A DNA stretch of 64,000 nucleotides, from positions 1,984,001 to 2,048,000 of the forward strand of contig NZ_JAPEOR010000002.1 in NCBI RefSeq assembly GCF_026341125.1. The letters run 5' to 3'. The notes beneath the pieces were generated by a model. That model was not told where the DNA came from. It saw only the letters and a program-made list of their open reading frames with translations, and made no database searches. Below are positions 25,587 through 33,993 of the stretch, piece after piece (the first letter of the stretch is position 1; each line of letters opens with the position of its first letter). Source of the stretch: Streptomyces sp. NBC_01142. GTDB lineage: Bacteria > Actinomycetota > Actinomycetes > Streptomycetales > Streptomycetaceae. Made by a program: the position numbers and the translations under genes.

Positions 25587-27986
25587 ATGGGTGACATGAG
25601 CGACGATCCACAGCAGCCGGTCTGGACAGTCAGGGACGCGACCGCCGTCCAGTCGGCGCCCGCACCCCGGAAGATGGGCAAGCAGGGTGGGAAGCCCCGC
25701 CGCGAGCACACCGGTTGGCGCCGGCTCATCCCCACCTGGCGGATGGTGCTCGGCACGTCCCTGCTGATCGCGCTGCTGCTGATCGGCGGCTTCTCCGCCG
25801 GCTACATGCTCGTCGAGATCCCGCCCGCCAACGCCACGGCCACCGCCCAGTCCAATGTCTACCTCTACCGGGACGGCACCCAGATCGCCCGCGACGGCGA
25901 GGTCAACCGCGAGAACGTGGCCCTCGCGCAGGTCCCCCTGACGGTGCAGCACACGGCACTGGCCGCCGAGGACCGGGACTTCTACTCCCAGCCCGCCGTC
26001 GATCCCAAGGCGATGGTCCGCGCCGCCTGGAACACCCTCACCGGCAAGGGAAAGCAGTCCGGCTCCACCATCACCCAGCAGTACGTCAAGAACTACTACC
26101 TGGGCCAGGAGCAGACCATCACCCGAAAGGTGAAGGAGTTCTTCATCGCGGTGAAACTGGGCCGCGAGGAGAGCAAGAGCGACATCCTCGAGGGCTATCT
26201 CAACACCAGCTACTTCGGGCGCAACGCCTACGGCGTCCAGGCCGCCGCCCACGCGTACTACGGCAAGGACATCAAGGACCTCGACACCGCGGAGGGCGCC
26301 TACCTCGCCTCGCTCCTCAACGCACCCAGCGCCTACGACGTCGCCACCCACCCCGAGAACAGGGCGGCGGCTCTCGCCCGCTGGAACTACGTACTCGACG
26401 GCATGGTCAAGGAGAAGTGGCTCAGTCCCGCCGAGCGCGCGGCCACGGAATTCCCCGTGCCGCTGACGGCGAAGCCCGCGACCGGCCTGTCGGGGCAGCG
26501 CGGCTACATCGTCCAGGCGGTCGAGGACTACCTCACCAACAACCACATCATCGACGAGAACACCCTGGCCACCGGCGGCTACCGGATCACCACCACGCTC
26601 CAGAAGCCGAAACAGGACGCTTTCGTCAAGGCCGTCGACAAGCAGGTGATGTCGAAGCTGAAGAGCAAGCGCGCCGCCGACCGCAACGTCCGCGTCGGCG
26701 GCGCCTCCATCGACCCGGCCACCGGCAAGGTCGTCGCCCTGTACGGCGGCATCGACTACACGAAGCAGTACGTCAACAACGCGACCCGCCGCGACTACCA
26801 AGTCGGCTCCACTTTCAAACCATTCGTCTTCACCTCCGCCGTCGAGAACGGATCCACCACCGAGGACGGCGTGGCGATCACCCCCAACACCTACTACGAC
26901 GGCAGCAACCAGAGGCCGGTCCAGGGCTGGAGCGGGCCGCCGTACGCCCCCGAGAACGAGGACGAGGCCTCGTACGGCCCCATCACCGTCCGTGCCGCCA
27001 CCGACAGGTCCGTCAACTCGGTCTACGCCCAGATGGCCGTCGACGTCGGTGCCGAGAAGGTCGAGCAGACCGCGATCGACCTCGGGATCCCCGAGAACAC
27101 CCCGGACCTGGACGCCTCACCCTCCATCGCCCTGGGCCCCGCCACCGCCAGCGTCCTCGACATGACGGAGGCGTACGCGACCCTTGCCAACCACGGCAGG
27201 CACGGCACGTACACGCTCGTCGAGAAGGTCACGAAGAACGGCGTGGACGTGGAGCTGCCCGAGGAGGACGAGGAGCAGGTCGTCAGCCGGGAGGCCGCCG
27301 ACACCACGACCTCGATCCTGCAGAGCGTGGTCGAGGACGGCACGGGCACGGCGGCCCGGTCCGCGGGCCGTCCGGCGGCCGGCAAGACCGGTACGGCGGA
27401 GGAGGACAAGGCCGCGTGGTTCGCGGGCTACACCCCGAACCTGGCGACCGTGGTCGCGGTGATGGGCCAGGACCCGGTCACGGGGGTGCAGAAGCCGCTG
27501 TACGGGGCGCTGGGGCTGTCGCGGATCAACGGGGGCGGGGCGCCCGCGAAGATCTGGGGCCAGTTCACGGCCGCCGCGCTCGAGGACGAGGAGATCGAGG
27601 AGTTCGATCTGACGCTGGGGGAGGGCGCGGAGGAGGAGCGGCCCGAGGAGGAGGAGGAGGAGTCCGAGGAGCCGGAGGAGCCGGCCGAACCGAGCGAGCC
27701 GTCCCCGTCGGCCGAGCCGTCCCAGCCGGCCCGGCCCGGCGAGCCGAGCCCGTCGCAGGACGCGGACACCCAGGGCCGGACCGGGGGCAGGACCGAGGGC
27801 AGGACCAGCGGCGGAGCCATCGGCGGAACCATCGACGGCCTGACCAACGGCACCACGGACACCGGCGGAGGAACGACCGACCACGGAACAGCCACCGGCG
27901 GAGGCACGGACGGCACCACGGGCAGAGGCACGACCGACAGCCGCGGCACCGGCACGGGCACGGGCACAAGCCGCCCGCCGCAGTGA
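25587..27986 (+). CDS. class A penicillin-binding protein (transglycosylase/transpeptidase)
   Basis: 799 residues. A membrane anchor lies at about 53-77. The GT51 domain (about 95-290) has the catalytic-Glu motif AAEDRDFY (E128) and the GSTITQQ motif. The transpeptidase domain has S408-T-F-K, S475-V-N and K600-T-G. The tail after about 660 is low-complexity: acidic (EEEEESEEPEEP), then Pro-Ser, then Gly-Thr rich. It polymerises and cross-links peptidoglycan at the outer membrane face. Starts at 25587 and 25596 are both possible. Downstream bases repeat AGTGACCCGGCCG several times. Confidence 0.95.
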   Translation: MGDMSDDPQQPVWTVRDATAVQSAPAPRKMGKQGGKPRREHTGWRRLIPTWRMVLGTSLLIALLLIGGFSAGYMLVEIPPANATATAQSNVYLYRDGTQIARDGEVNRENVALAQVPLTVQHTALAAEDRDFYSQPAVDPKAMVRAAWNTLTGKGKQSGSTITQQYVKNYYLGQEQTITRKVKEFFIAVKLGREESKSDILEGYLNTSYFGRNAYGVQAAAHAYYGKDIKDLDTAEGAYLASLLNAPSAYDVATHPENRAAALARWNYVLDGMVKEKWLSPAERAATEFPVPLTAKPATGLSGQRGYIVQAVEDYLTNNHIIDENTLATGGYRITTTLQKPKQDAFVKAVDKQVMSKLKSKRAADRNVRVGGASIDPATGKVVALYGGIDYTKQYVNNATRRDYQVGSTFKPFVFTSAVENGSTTEDGVAITPNTYYDGSNQRPVQGWSGPPYAPENEDEASYGPITVRAATDRSVNSVYAQMAVDVGAEKVEQTAIDLGIPENTPDLDASPSIALGPATASVLDMTEAYATLANHGRHGTYTLVEKVTKNGVDVELPEEDEEQVVSREAADTTTSILQSVVEDGTGTAARSAGRPAAGKTGTAEEDKAAWFAGYTPNLATVVAVMGQDPVTGVQKPLYGALGLSRINGGGAPAKIWGQFTAAALEDEEIEEFDLTLGEGAEEERPEEEEEESEEPEEPAEPSEPSPSAEPSQPARPGEPSPSQDADTQGRTGGRTEGRTSGGAIGGTIDGLTNGTTDTGGGTTDHGTATGGGTDGTTGRGTTDSRGTGTGTGTSRPPQ

Positions 27987-28085
27987 CCCGGCCGCGGCGA
28001 CCCCGCCGGTGATCCGGCCTCAGTGACCCGGCCGCCGCCCCGGCCCAGTGACCCGGCCGCAGTGACCCGCCTCAGTGACCCGCGG
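27981..28085. repeat. repeats of CAGTGACCCGGCCG after the PBP gene
   Basis: Four to five imperfect copies begin at the PBP stop codon and end at the stop of the convergent SMR gene. Confidence 0.6.
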
Positions 28086-28392
28086 TCGCCTTCAGCCCCA
28101 CCACCGCGACCAGCAGCAGACAGACGAAGAAGATCCGGGCCGCGGTCACCGGCTCGTTCAGCACGAGCATGCCGACCACCGCCGCACCGGCCGCACCGAT
28201 GCCGACCCAGACGCCGTAGGCCGTACCGATCGGCAGAGTCCTGGCGGCATGCGACAACAGCAACATGCTCACGACGATCCCGAGACCGGTGAACACGCTC
28301 GGCCACAGCCGGGTGAACCCGTCGGTGAACTTCATCCCGATCGACCAGCCGACCTCGAGCAGACCGGCGACAACAAGCAGAACCCAGGCCAT
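28072..28392 (-). CDS. sugE: SMR-family guanidinium exporter (Gdx/SugE type)
   Basis: 106 residues with four membrane helices. The conserved Glu of the first helix is present (GLLEVGWSIGMKF) and the W-G-I-G-A-A-G-A-A-V-V-G-M-L-V-L-N-E segment marks the family. The SugE/Gdx subgroup exports guanidinium with proton antiport rather than multiple drugs. That assignment is supported here by a guanidine-III riboswitch directly upstream in the leader. GGAGGTG precedes the ATG. It acts as an antiparallel dimer in the membrane. Confidence 0.92.
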   Translation of the reverse strand: MAWVLLVVAGLLEVGWSIGMKFTDGFTRLWPSVFTGLGIVVSMLLLSHAARTLPIGTAYGVWVGIGAAGAAVVGMLVLNEPVTAARIFFVCLLLVAVVGLKATAGH

Positions 28393-28427
28393 GACGGCAC
28401 CTCCGAGACGCGGAACTTCAGCGGGGT

Positions 28428-28468
28428 GCGTCGTCTTTGCCTGACCCGGTACGACGCGTCTCGTCGGG
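28428..28468 (-). promoter_or_regulatory. guanidine-III riboswitch (ykkC-III)
   Basis: On the minus strand the leader reads CCCGACGAGACGCGTCGT, then ACCGGGTCAGGCAAAG and ACGACGC. It follows the known class III aptamer position by position. The pseudoknot arms CCCG/CGGG and the stem GCGTCGT/ACGACGC both differ from the Thermobifida aptamer as I recall it, yet still pair, which is compensatory change. It sits about 35 bases before the ATG of the exporter, so it probably exposes the ribosome binding site when guanidine is bound. Confidence 0.9.
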
Positions 28469-28557
28469 ATCAGTCAAAGATAGCAAATGCGGTGCAAGGG
28501 TCACGTGACAAGGAAAGGGCTGATGGCGTCCGCCACCAGCCCTCTCACCTGCGGTTC

Positions 28558-28899
28558 TTACAAGTACAGCCCGGTCGAGTCCTCGGATCCCTCAAAACGG
28601 TCCGCGGCGACAGCGTGCAGATCGCGCTCCCGCATCAGTACGTACGCCACGCCCCGCACCTCGACCTCGGCGCGGTCCTCGGGGTCGTACAGCACCCGGT
28701 CCCCCGGCTCCACGGTCCGTACGTTCTGCCCGACCGCGACCACCCCGGCCCAGGCGAGACGCCGGCCGACCGCCGCGGTCGCCGGGATGACGATGCCGCC
28801 GCTGGAACGCCGCTCGCCCTCCGGGATGTCGGTCCGGACCAGCACACGGTCGTGCAGCATCCGGATGGGCAGCTTGTCGTCGTGGGTGTTGTCGCTCAC
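28558..28899 (-). CDS. GroES-like co-chaperone
   Basis: 113 residues. GroES fold: LPIRMLHDRVLVR near 10-22, SSGGIVIP near 32-39, then GVVAVGQNVR and VEPGDRVLYDPEDRAEVEV, and a C-terminal YVLMRERDLHAV. The protein is slightly longer than canonical GroES and stands alone without groEL, like the second chaperonin-10-like genes of Streptomyces. It may serve a separate GroEL or have another partner. Confidence 0.85.
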   Translation of the reverse strand: MSDNTHDDKLPIRMLHDRVLVRTDIPEGERRSSGGIVIPATAAVGRRLAWAGVVAVGQNVRTVEPGDRVLYDPEDRAEVEVRGVAYVLMRERDLHAVAADRFEGSEDSTGLYL

Positions 28900-28942
28900 G
28901 CCTCGAACCTACCTGGCGTGAAGCGTCCCGTACGCCGCTGGG

Positions 28943-29263
28943 TCACCCGCGGCGCCTGCGCGCCGACACGGCCAGCAGCCCCACCAGCCCCACGGCCACC
29001 AGCGCGACGGGCACCAGCCGCTCCAGCCGGGGAGCCCCGTCCTCCGCCACGAACTTCTCCCTGACGTCGGACACCGTGCGGTTCACGGCGACGAACGCCC
29101 GCCCGGCGGTCTGGTCCACGCTCGAGGCGATCCTGGCCCTGACGTCACCCATGATCGTCTTCGGGTGCATCCGCACCCCGATCTCGTCGAGCGTCTCGGC
29201 AAGCTGGTCGCGCCTGCGGACGATGTCCGCCTCGATCTGCGCAGGGGTCCTGGCATCCGACAC
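28943..29263 (-). CDS. DUF3618 family protein
   Basis: 106 residues from a GTG preceded by GGAGG. The N-terminal DUF3618 block is TPAQIEADIVRRRDQLAETL followed by DEIGVRMHP. A central segment is helical and a C-terminal membrane helix (VPVALVAVGLVGLLAV) ends in RRRRG. It is a membrane-associated protein of unknown function, conserved in actinobacteria. Confidence 0.85.
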   Translation of the reverse strand: MSDARTPAQIEADIVRRRDQLAETLDEIGVRMHPKTIMGDVRARIASSVDQTAGRAFVAVNRTVSDVREKFVAEDGAPRLERLVPVALVAVGLVGLLAVSARRRRG

Positions 29264-29400
29264 CGCGCTGCCTCCGTGGTCGTTTCCGGTAGTCCTTCGT
29301 CGACAGTCTGTCAGCTCGGCAGCGCCCGCACCCCACGGCACCCCTATTACGCTCGATGACGTACACACCTCACGCGCGCCCGACACGATTACGGAGAACC

Positions 29401-29868
29401 ATGAGCGAGCGACTCCAGCCCGGCGACACCGCCCCCGCCTTCACCCTGCCCGACGCGGACGGCAACGAGGTCTCGCTCGCGGACCACAAGGGCCGGAAGG
29501 TCATCGTCTACTTCTACCCGGCGGCCCTGACGCCCGGCTGCACCAAGCAGGCCTGTGACTTCACGGACAACCTGGAGCTGCTGACGGGCGCGGGCTACGA
29601 CGTGATCGGCGTATCCCCGGACAAGCCGGAGAAGCTGGCGAAGTTCCGCGAGCAGGAGAGCCTGAAGGTCACGCTGGTCGGCGACCCGTCGAAGGAGACG
29701 CTGGAGGCGTACGGCGCGTTCGGCGAGAAGAAGCTGTACGGCAAGACGGTGACGGGCGTGATCCGCTCGACGGTCGTCGTCGACGAGGAGGGCAAGGTCG
29801 AACGCGCGCTGTACAACGTGAAGGCCACCGGCCACGTCGCCAAGATCATCAAGGACCTCGGCATCTGA
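29401..29868 (+). CDS. bcp: thioredoxin-dependent peroxiredoxin Bcp
   Basis: 155 residues. The AhpC/TSA fold has the active site YFYPAALTPGCTKQACDF, in which the peroxidatic Cys (about residue 44) and a resolving Cys (about 49) lie five residues apart, as in Bcp/PrxQ. FTLPDADGNEVSLADHKG marks the N-terminus. It reduces hydroperoxides with thioredoxin in the cytoplasm. The ATG is preceded by GGAGAACC. A strong terminator hairpin follows. Confidence 0.95.
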   Translation: MSERLQPGDTAPAFTLPDADGNEVSLADHKGRKVIVYFYPAALTPGCTKQACDFTDNLELLTGAGYDVIGVSPDKPEKLAKFREQESLKVTLVGDPSKETLEAYGAFGEKKLYGKTVTGVIRSTVVVDEEGKVERALYNVKATGHVAKIIKDLGI

Positions 29869-29881
29869 GCCCCGTGCTCCC

Positions 29882-29918
29882 GGAAGGGCCCGTACCGTCA
29901 GGCGGTGCGGGCCCTTCC
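29882..29918 (+). terminator. hairpin after bcp
   Basis: GGAAGGGCCCGTACC pairs with GGTGCGGGCCCTTCC around a short loop. GC-rich stem without a long T-run, as usual in Streptomyces. Confidence 0.75.
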
Positions 29919-29999
29919 GCATTCCGGACGTGACCATCCGATAAACGGTTCGTTACTCAGTGCGAGGCTGCGAACGCGCAGCCGGAGGACGGGGGGACG

Positions 30000-30689
30000 A
30001 TGGTGGTCAGTCCATACACACGGGAGCGCCTGGCCGAGGCCGCCGATTCGTCGCGGACACTGTCCGAGGCGCTGACAAAACTCGGGGTGGACCCCAAGGG
30101 CTCGCGCCGTTCCTACGTTCGCGAGCGCATGAGGAAGTTGGGTATCGACACCTCACACTTCGAGCGCGAAGGCACGCGCTGGACGAGAGACATCCTGGAG
30201 TCCACTGTCGCCGTGTCGACCAGCGTGTACGAGGTGTTGCGGCGGCTCGGTCTTGATGTCGTGGGCGGTCAGCACACACATATCAGCCGTCGCATACGAG
30301 CCCTTGGGATCGATACGTCCCACTTCACACCGCATGCGCGAACAGAGCGAACGCGGAACGACAGGCGCCGCAGGACAGCCGCCGAAATCCTGGTCGAGGA
30401 ACAATCAGCGACCGCTCGCCGCGTACCCGGCGAGCGGCTCAAGAGAGCACTGCTCGAACTCGGCATCGCCGAATCCTGCGCCATCTGTGCAATCAAGTCC
30501 GAATGGCTGGGCCGCCCGCTGCCGCTCGAGGTGGATCACGTCGATGGCAACTGGCGAAACAATCGCATCGAGAATCTGCGGCTCCTGTGCCCAAACTGCC
30601 ACTCGACCACGGACACCTACCGGGGGCGCGGCAAGGTGCGCAGAGCCGGCATTCCCCGGCCATCGCGTCTCGGCGACGAGTACCGATGA
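30000..30689 (+). CDS. HNH endonuclease with two N-terminal helix-turn-helix modules
   Basis: 229 residues. Two similar modules of about 50 residues end in the same motif, MRKLGIDTSHF and IRALGIDTSHF. The C-terminal HNH domain (about 158-205) is CAIC, EVDHVDGNWRNNRIENLRLL, CPNCH, with both Cys pairs, the catalytic His in DHVDG and the Asn and final His. GGGGGACG precedes the ATG. The last codon overlaps the start of the paralogue below as ATGA. Such nucleases occur as stand-alone homing-type enzymes in phages and actinobacteria; no intron or intein is visible here. Confidence 0.85.
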   Translation: MVVSPYTRERLAEAADSSRTLSEALTKLGVDPKGSRRSYVRERMRKLGIDTSHFEREGTRWTRDILESTVAVSTSVYEVLRRLGLDVVGGQHTHISRRIRALGIDTSHFTPHARTERTRNDRRRRTAAEILVEEQSATARRVPGERLKRALLELGIAESCAICAIKSEWLGRPLPLEVDHVDGNWRNNRIENLRLLCPNCHSTTDTYRGRGKVRRAGIPRPSRLGDEYR

Positions 30690-31342
30690 AGCAACGCAGG
30701 CAGTACACGCAAGAGTTGCTGGCCGAAGCCGCAGCACAGTGCAGCGACGCCGATGAGGTCATCGCGTTCTTCGGCACCACTCCGTATGAACGTCTCGGCC
30801 GCTATCTGATGAGCCGCTTCAGCCACTACGGCATCGACGTCTCGCACTTCTCACCCGCAGGAGGGGGCCAACGGCCCTCCACAGCGGACCTGAGACAGGC
30901 CGTGGCCGAGTCTGTCTCCATCGCCGAGACGCTGAGACTGCTCGGCCGCCCGGACAACCGGAGCCAACGGGCTCTGCTGCACCGCTGGACGACCGGGGAC
31001 GGGCTGGACACGGGGCACTTCTTGGGCCAGGCCCATCAGCGGGGGAAGGCCGGCCCAACCCCGGTCAGGGCCGCCACGGATGTGCTGGTCAAGCACAACG
31101 GCAAGCGCCGCCCCCGCGCAGCGATGCTGCGAAGAGCACTGCACGAGATCGGCGTTGCCGAACAGTGCGCCATGTGCGGTACCGGCCCAGTCTGGAACGG
31201 TATGCCCATGACCCTGGAGGTCGACCACATCAGCGGCGACTGGAGCGACGACAGGGTCGAGAACCTTCGGCTGCTCTGCCCCAACTGCCACGCCGTCACC
31301 AGCACGTGGTGTCGGGGAGGCCGGCGCCGAAGAGCCCTTTGA
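30686..31342 (+). CDS. HNH endonuclease paralogue, coupled to the previous gene
   Basis: 218 residues with the same architecture: two N-terminal modules ending in SHYGIDVSHF and GDGLDTGHF, then an HNH domain with CAMC, EVDHISGDWSDDRVENLRLL and CPNCH. The sequence has diverged from the upstream copy mainly in the N-terminal modules, as expected if these read different DNA sites. It starts inside the upstream stop (ATGA) and ends about 50 bases before tRNA-Leu. Confidence 0.85.
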   Translation: MKQRRQYTQELLAEAAAQCSDADEVIAFFGTTPYERLGRYLMSRFSHYGIDVSHFSPAGGGQRPSTADLRQAVAESVSIAETLRLLGRPDNRSQRALLHRWTTGDGLDTGHFLGQAHQRGKAGPTPVRAATDVLVKHNGKRRPRAAMLRRALHEIGVAEQCAMCGTGPVWNGMPMTLEVDHISGDWSDDRVENLRLLCPNCHAVTSTWCRGGRRRRAL

Positions 31343-31393
31343 CGTACCTCGATCTGCTTCGGCCGCCTGCCCCGGTACCATGGCAGGCGGCTG

Positions 31394-31477
31394 GCGGCGG
31401 TGGCGCAACGGCGACGCAGCAGACTTAGGATCTGTGGCCTGTGAAAGGGCTTGAGGGTTCGAATCCCTTCCGCCGCA
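31394..31477 (+). tRNA. tRNA-Leu (anticodon UAG)
   Basis: Acceptor GCGGCGG pairs with CCGCCGC. The D stem is GCG/CGC, the anticodon stem GCAGA/TCTGT encloses CTTAGGA (anticodon TAG), a long class II variable arm follows, and the T arm has GGTTCGAATCC. CCA is not encoded. Length and variable arm fit tRNA-Leu. Confidence 0.95.
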
Positions 31478-31482
31478 CGATG

Positions 31483-31521
31483 AATGGCCTGCGAATCAAG
31501 AGGTTCGATTCGCAGGCCATT
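31483..31521. terminator. strong hairpin between tRNA-Leu and rdgB
   Basis: AATGGCCTGCGAATC and GATTCGCAGGCCATT pair perfectly over 15 bases around a nine-base loop. It probably terminates the tRNA transcript and the convergent rdgB transcript. Confidence 0.85.
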
Positions 31522-31536
31522 GTTGCGTGTCAGCGT

Positions 31537-32139
31537 TCAGCCCAGCAGCTCACGTACCACCGGGACCAGTGCCCGGAACGCCTTGCCCCGGTGGCTGATC
31601 GCGTTCTTCTCCGCGGGAGTCAGCTCCGCGCAGGTACGCGTCTCGCCCTCCGGCTGGAGGATCGGGTCGTAGCCGAAGCCGCCCGTGCCCGAGGGGCTGT
31701 GCCGCAGGCTGCCGAGCAGTCGGCCCTCCACCACCCTCTCCGTGCCGTCCGGGAGCACCAGGGCCGCCGCGCACGCGAAGTGGGCTCCCCGGTGCGCCTC
31801 GTCGATGTCGGCGAGCTGGGCGAGCAGCAGGTTCAGGTTGGCGGTGTCGTCGCCGTGACGGCCTGCCCAGCGCGCGGAGAAGATGCCGGGCGCGCCGCCG
31901 AGGACGTCGACGCAGAGGCCGGAGTCGTCGGCGACGGCCGGGAGGCCGGTCGCCCGGGCCAGGGCGTGGGCCTTGAGGAGTGCGTTCTCGGCGAAGGTGA
32001 CGCCGGTTTCCCTGACATCGGGGATGTCGGGGTAGGCCTCCGCGCCGACGAGGTCGTGGGGCAGGCCCGCGTCGGCGAGGATGGCCTTGAGTTCGGTGAT
32101 TTTCCCGGCGTTGCGGGTGGCGAGAATCAGACGGGTCAT
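31537..32139 (-). CDS. rdgB: non-canonical purine NTP pyrophosphatase RdgB/HAM1
   Basis: 200 residues. The HAM1 fold is marked by LATRNAGKITELKAIL at the N-terminus, GVTFAENALLKA, AVADDSGLCVDVLGGAPGIFSARWAG and GFGYDPI near the C-terminus. It hydrolyses dITP, ITP and XTP to monophosphates and keeps them out of DNA and RNA. It lies downstream of rph with a lipoprotein gene between, the same neighbourhood as in mycobacteria. Confidence 0.96.
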   Translation of the reverse strand: MTRLILATRNAGKITELKAILADAGLPHDLVGAEAYPDIPDVRETGVTFAENALLKAHALARATGLPAVADDSGLCVDVLGGAPGIFSARWAGRHGDDTANLNLLLAQLADIDEAHRGAHFACAAALVLPDGTERVVEGRLLGSLRHSPSGTGGFGYDPILQPEGETRTCAELTPAEKNAISHRGKAFRALVPVVRELLG

Positions 32140-32147
32140 GCCCTCGA

Positions 32148-32534
32148 TTATCCGGGCGTGCAGACCTTGCCGATCTCCGTCGCCGCGTCGGTGACCGGCG
32201 TGATGTCCGGGGTGCTGTCGCCGCCCTCGATCGACTTGCGGACGTTGTCGACACCCGTGCCCAGGTCGTCGACGGCCTTGCTCAGGTCGGCGTTGTCGGT
32301 CTTGTCGCCGAGGTCCTTGAGCTCCTTGTCGATGTCGTCGAGGGCCTGCTCGGCCTTGAGCGGGTCTTCGGCGGCGCTGGAGACGGACTGCTGGAGCTTG
32401 TCGACGCTGGTGGCGATCGCGTCGGCGGTACGGGCGCAGTCGAGGGCCTTGTCGAGAGCACCGCAGCCGGCGGTGATCGGTACGACCAGAGCGGCGGTGG
32501 CGAGCGTGAGGGCTATGCGGCGGCGCGCAGACAT
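32148..32534 (-). CDS. small lipoprotein of unknown function
   Basis: 128 residues. A signal peptide with lipobox ITAGC is followed by a helical, acidic body of heptad character (KLQQSVSSAAEDPLKAEQAL) and one C-terminal Cys. GGGAGGAC precedes the ATG. It is probably membrane-anchored outside the cell. Conserved in position between rdgB and rph in Streptomyces to my knowledge; no function is known. Confidence 0.75.
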   Translation of the reverse strand: MSARRRIALTLATAALVVPITAGCGALDKALDCARTADAIATSVDKLQQSVSSAAEDPLKAEQALDDIDKELKDLGDKTDNADLSKAVDDLGTGVDNVRKSIEGGDSTPDITPVTDAATEIGKVCTPG

Positions 32535-32630
32535 GGAACGGTCCTCCCCAAATACGGACGGGCGCACGGTTCGGCCCGTGCGCCCGTGAGTGTAACGACG
32601 CCCGACGGGGCGCTCTTGGTTGCTTCTTTA

Positions 32631-32695
32631 CCTGATTGCCCGGCCTGATTGCCCGGCCTGATTGCCCGGCCTGATTGCCCGGCCTGATTGCCCGG
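32631..32695. repeat. 13-bp tandem repeat CCTGATTGCCCGG, five exact copies
   Basis: Five perfect copies lie between the stop of rph and the start of the lipoprotein gene. The absence of mutations points to recent expansion. Confidence 0.95.
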
Positions 32696-32700
32696 CCTGC

Positions 32701-33423
32701 TTACCCGAGCACCTCGCGCTGGATCGCGGCGAGGTCGGCGCAGCCGCCGGTGGCCAGGTCGAGGAGGGCGTTGAGCTCCTTGCGGTCGAAGGGCTCGGCC
32801 TCGGCGGTGCCCTGCACCTCGACGAAGCGGCCGTCGCCGGTGCAGACGACGTTCATGTCGGTATCGGCGCGCACGTCTTCCTCGTAGCAGAGGTCGAGCA
32901 GCGGGATGCCGTCGACGATGCCGACGCTGACGGCGGCGACGGTGCCGGTGAGCGGCTGGCGGCCGGCTTTGACGATCTTCTTGCCCTGGGCCCAGGCGAC
33001 GGCGTCGGCGAGGGCGACGTACGCGCCGGTGATCGCGGCCGTACGCGTACCGCCGTCGGCCTGGAGGACGTCGCAGTCGAGGACGATGGTGTTCTCGCCG
33101 AGGGCCTTGTAGTCGATGACGGCGCGCAGCGAGCGGCCGATGAGACGGCTGATCTCGTGGGTGCGGCCGCCGATCTTGCCGCGTACGGATTCGCGGTCGC
33201 CGCGGGTGTTGGTGGAGCGCGGCAGCATCGAGTACTCGGAGGTGACCCAGCCTTCGCCGCTGCCCTTGCGCCAGCGCGGGACGCCTTCGGTGAAGGACGC
33301 GGTGCAGAAGACTTTGGTGTCGCCGAAGGAGATGAGGACGGAGCCCTCGGCGTGCTTGCTCCATCCGCGTTCGATGGTGACCGGGCGGAGCTGTTCGGGG
33401 GTGCGGCCGTCGATTCGAGACAT
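32701..33423 (-). CDS. rph: ribonuclease PH
   Basis: 240 residues, full family length. Motifs: [94 protein letters not shown] and a C-terminal [14 protein letters not shown]. It trims tRNA 3' ends by phosphorolysis as a hexamer. It is the first gene of the rph, lipoprotein, rdgB run. Confidence 0.97.
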   Translation of the reverse strand: MSRIDGRTPEQLRPVTIERGWSKHAEGSVLISFGDTKVFCTASFTEGVPRWRKGSGEGWVTSEYSMLPRSTNTRGDRESVRGKIGGRTHEISRLIGRSLRAVIDYKALGENTIVLDCDVLQADGGTRTAAITGAYVALADAVAWAQGKKIVKAGRQPLTGTVAAVSVGIVDGIPLLDLCYEEDVRADTDMNVVCTGDGRFVEVQGTAEAEPFDRKELNALLDLATGGCADLAAIQREVLG

Positions 33424-33449
33424 GCCGTCGAGCCTAGCGGCTGTGCGGA

Positions 33450-33479
33450 AGGGCCCCGTTCCGGCCTGAACGGGGCCCT
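33450..33479. terminator. hairpin between rph and nagF
   Basis: AGGGCCCCGTTC and GAACGGGGCCCT pair perfectly around a six-base loop, downstream of nagF on the same strand. Confidence 0.75.
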
Positions 33480-33530
33480 CCGGCGGCTGAGCTCAGCGGC
33501 TCATACGGGCTGAGTCGGACATGGCTGAGG

Positions 33531-33764
33531 TCACATCATGTCTTCGATGTCCGCGGCGATGGGGTCGGCGTCGGTGCCGATGACGACCTGGATCGCGGTG
33601 CCCATCTTGACGACGCCGTGTGCGCCGGCGGCCTTGAGGGCGACTTCGTCGACCTTGCCGGGGTCGACAACTTCGGTACGGAGGCGGGTGATGCAGCCCT
33701 CGATCTCTTCGATGTTCTCGATTCCACCGAGCCCGGCGACGATCTTCTCAGCCTTGCTGGCCAT
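33531..33764 (-). CDS. nagF: PTS glucose/GlcNAc-type EIIB component
   Basis: 77 residues. EIIB fold with the phosphorylated Cys in the motif IEGCITRLRTEV (about residue 24). Stand-alone EIIB domains like this receive phosphate from EIIA and pass it to sugar bound by EIIC; NagF serves the GlcNAc permease NagE2 in S. coelicolor. AGGGAG precedes the ATG. Divergent from nagE1 with a DasR-type operator in between. Confidence 0.9.
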   Translation of the reverse strand: MASKAEKIVAGLGGIENIEEIEGCITRLRTEVVDPGKVDEVALKAAGAHGVVKMGTAIQVVIGTDADPIAADIEDMM

Positions 33765-33935
33765 GTCTTTCTCCCTGCGTTTCAAGAGCGCTGAGCGCTG
33801 CCTCGGCCCACCATTGGTCCGCTTCGTCACGGTAACGCACGGTTGGCCCATCTTCGCGGGCGGGTAACCGTCTCATACCGAATGATGACGATCACCAGAG
33901 CCCTGTCCCGCGAGCGGTTCCGGGGCCGTGCCCCG

Positions 33936-33951
33936 ACTGGTCTACACCAGT
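33936..33951. promoter_or_regulatory. DasR-responsive element (dre)
   Basis: ACTGGTCTACACCAGT is a near-perfect palindrome matching the dre consensus ACTGGTCTAGACCACT that the GntR-type repressor DasR binds. It lies 43 bases before nagE1 and about 170 before nagF on the other strand, so it could serve both. Confidence 0.88.
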
Positions 33952-33993
33952 CTGCTACAGCTGCCAAACCTGGCTCGTTCCGGGAGGACGTCG

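Noticed and set aside
24669..26801. Very long open frame on the minus strand opposite the penicillin-binding protein
   Set aside because: Its upstream 440 codons lie entirely within the PBP gene, whose motifs are unmistakable. Only the last 266 codons form the permease.
31394..31521. Integrated element attached at tRNA-Leu
   Set aside because: The tRNA is complete and followed by a terminator, but no integrase and no repeated 3' tRNA segment are visible nearby.
32631..32695. CRISPR array
   Set aside because: The units are 13 bp with no spacers between them. No CRISPR or cas gene is visible anywhere in the window.
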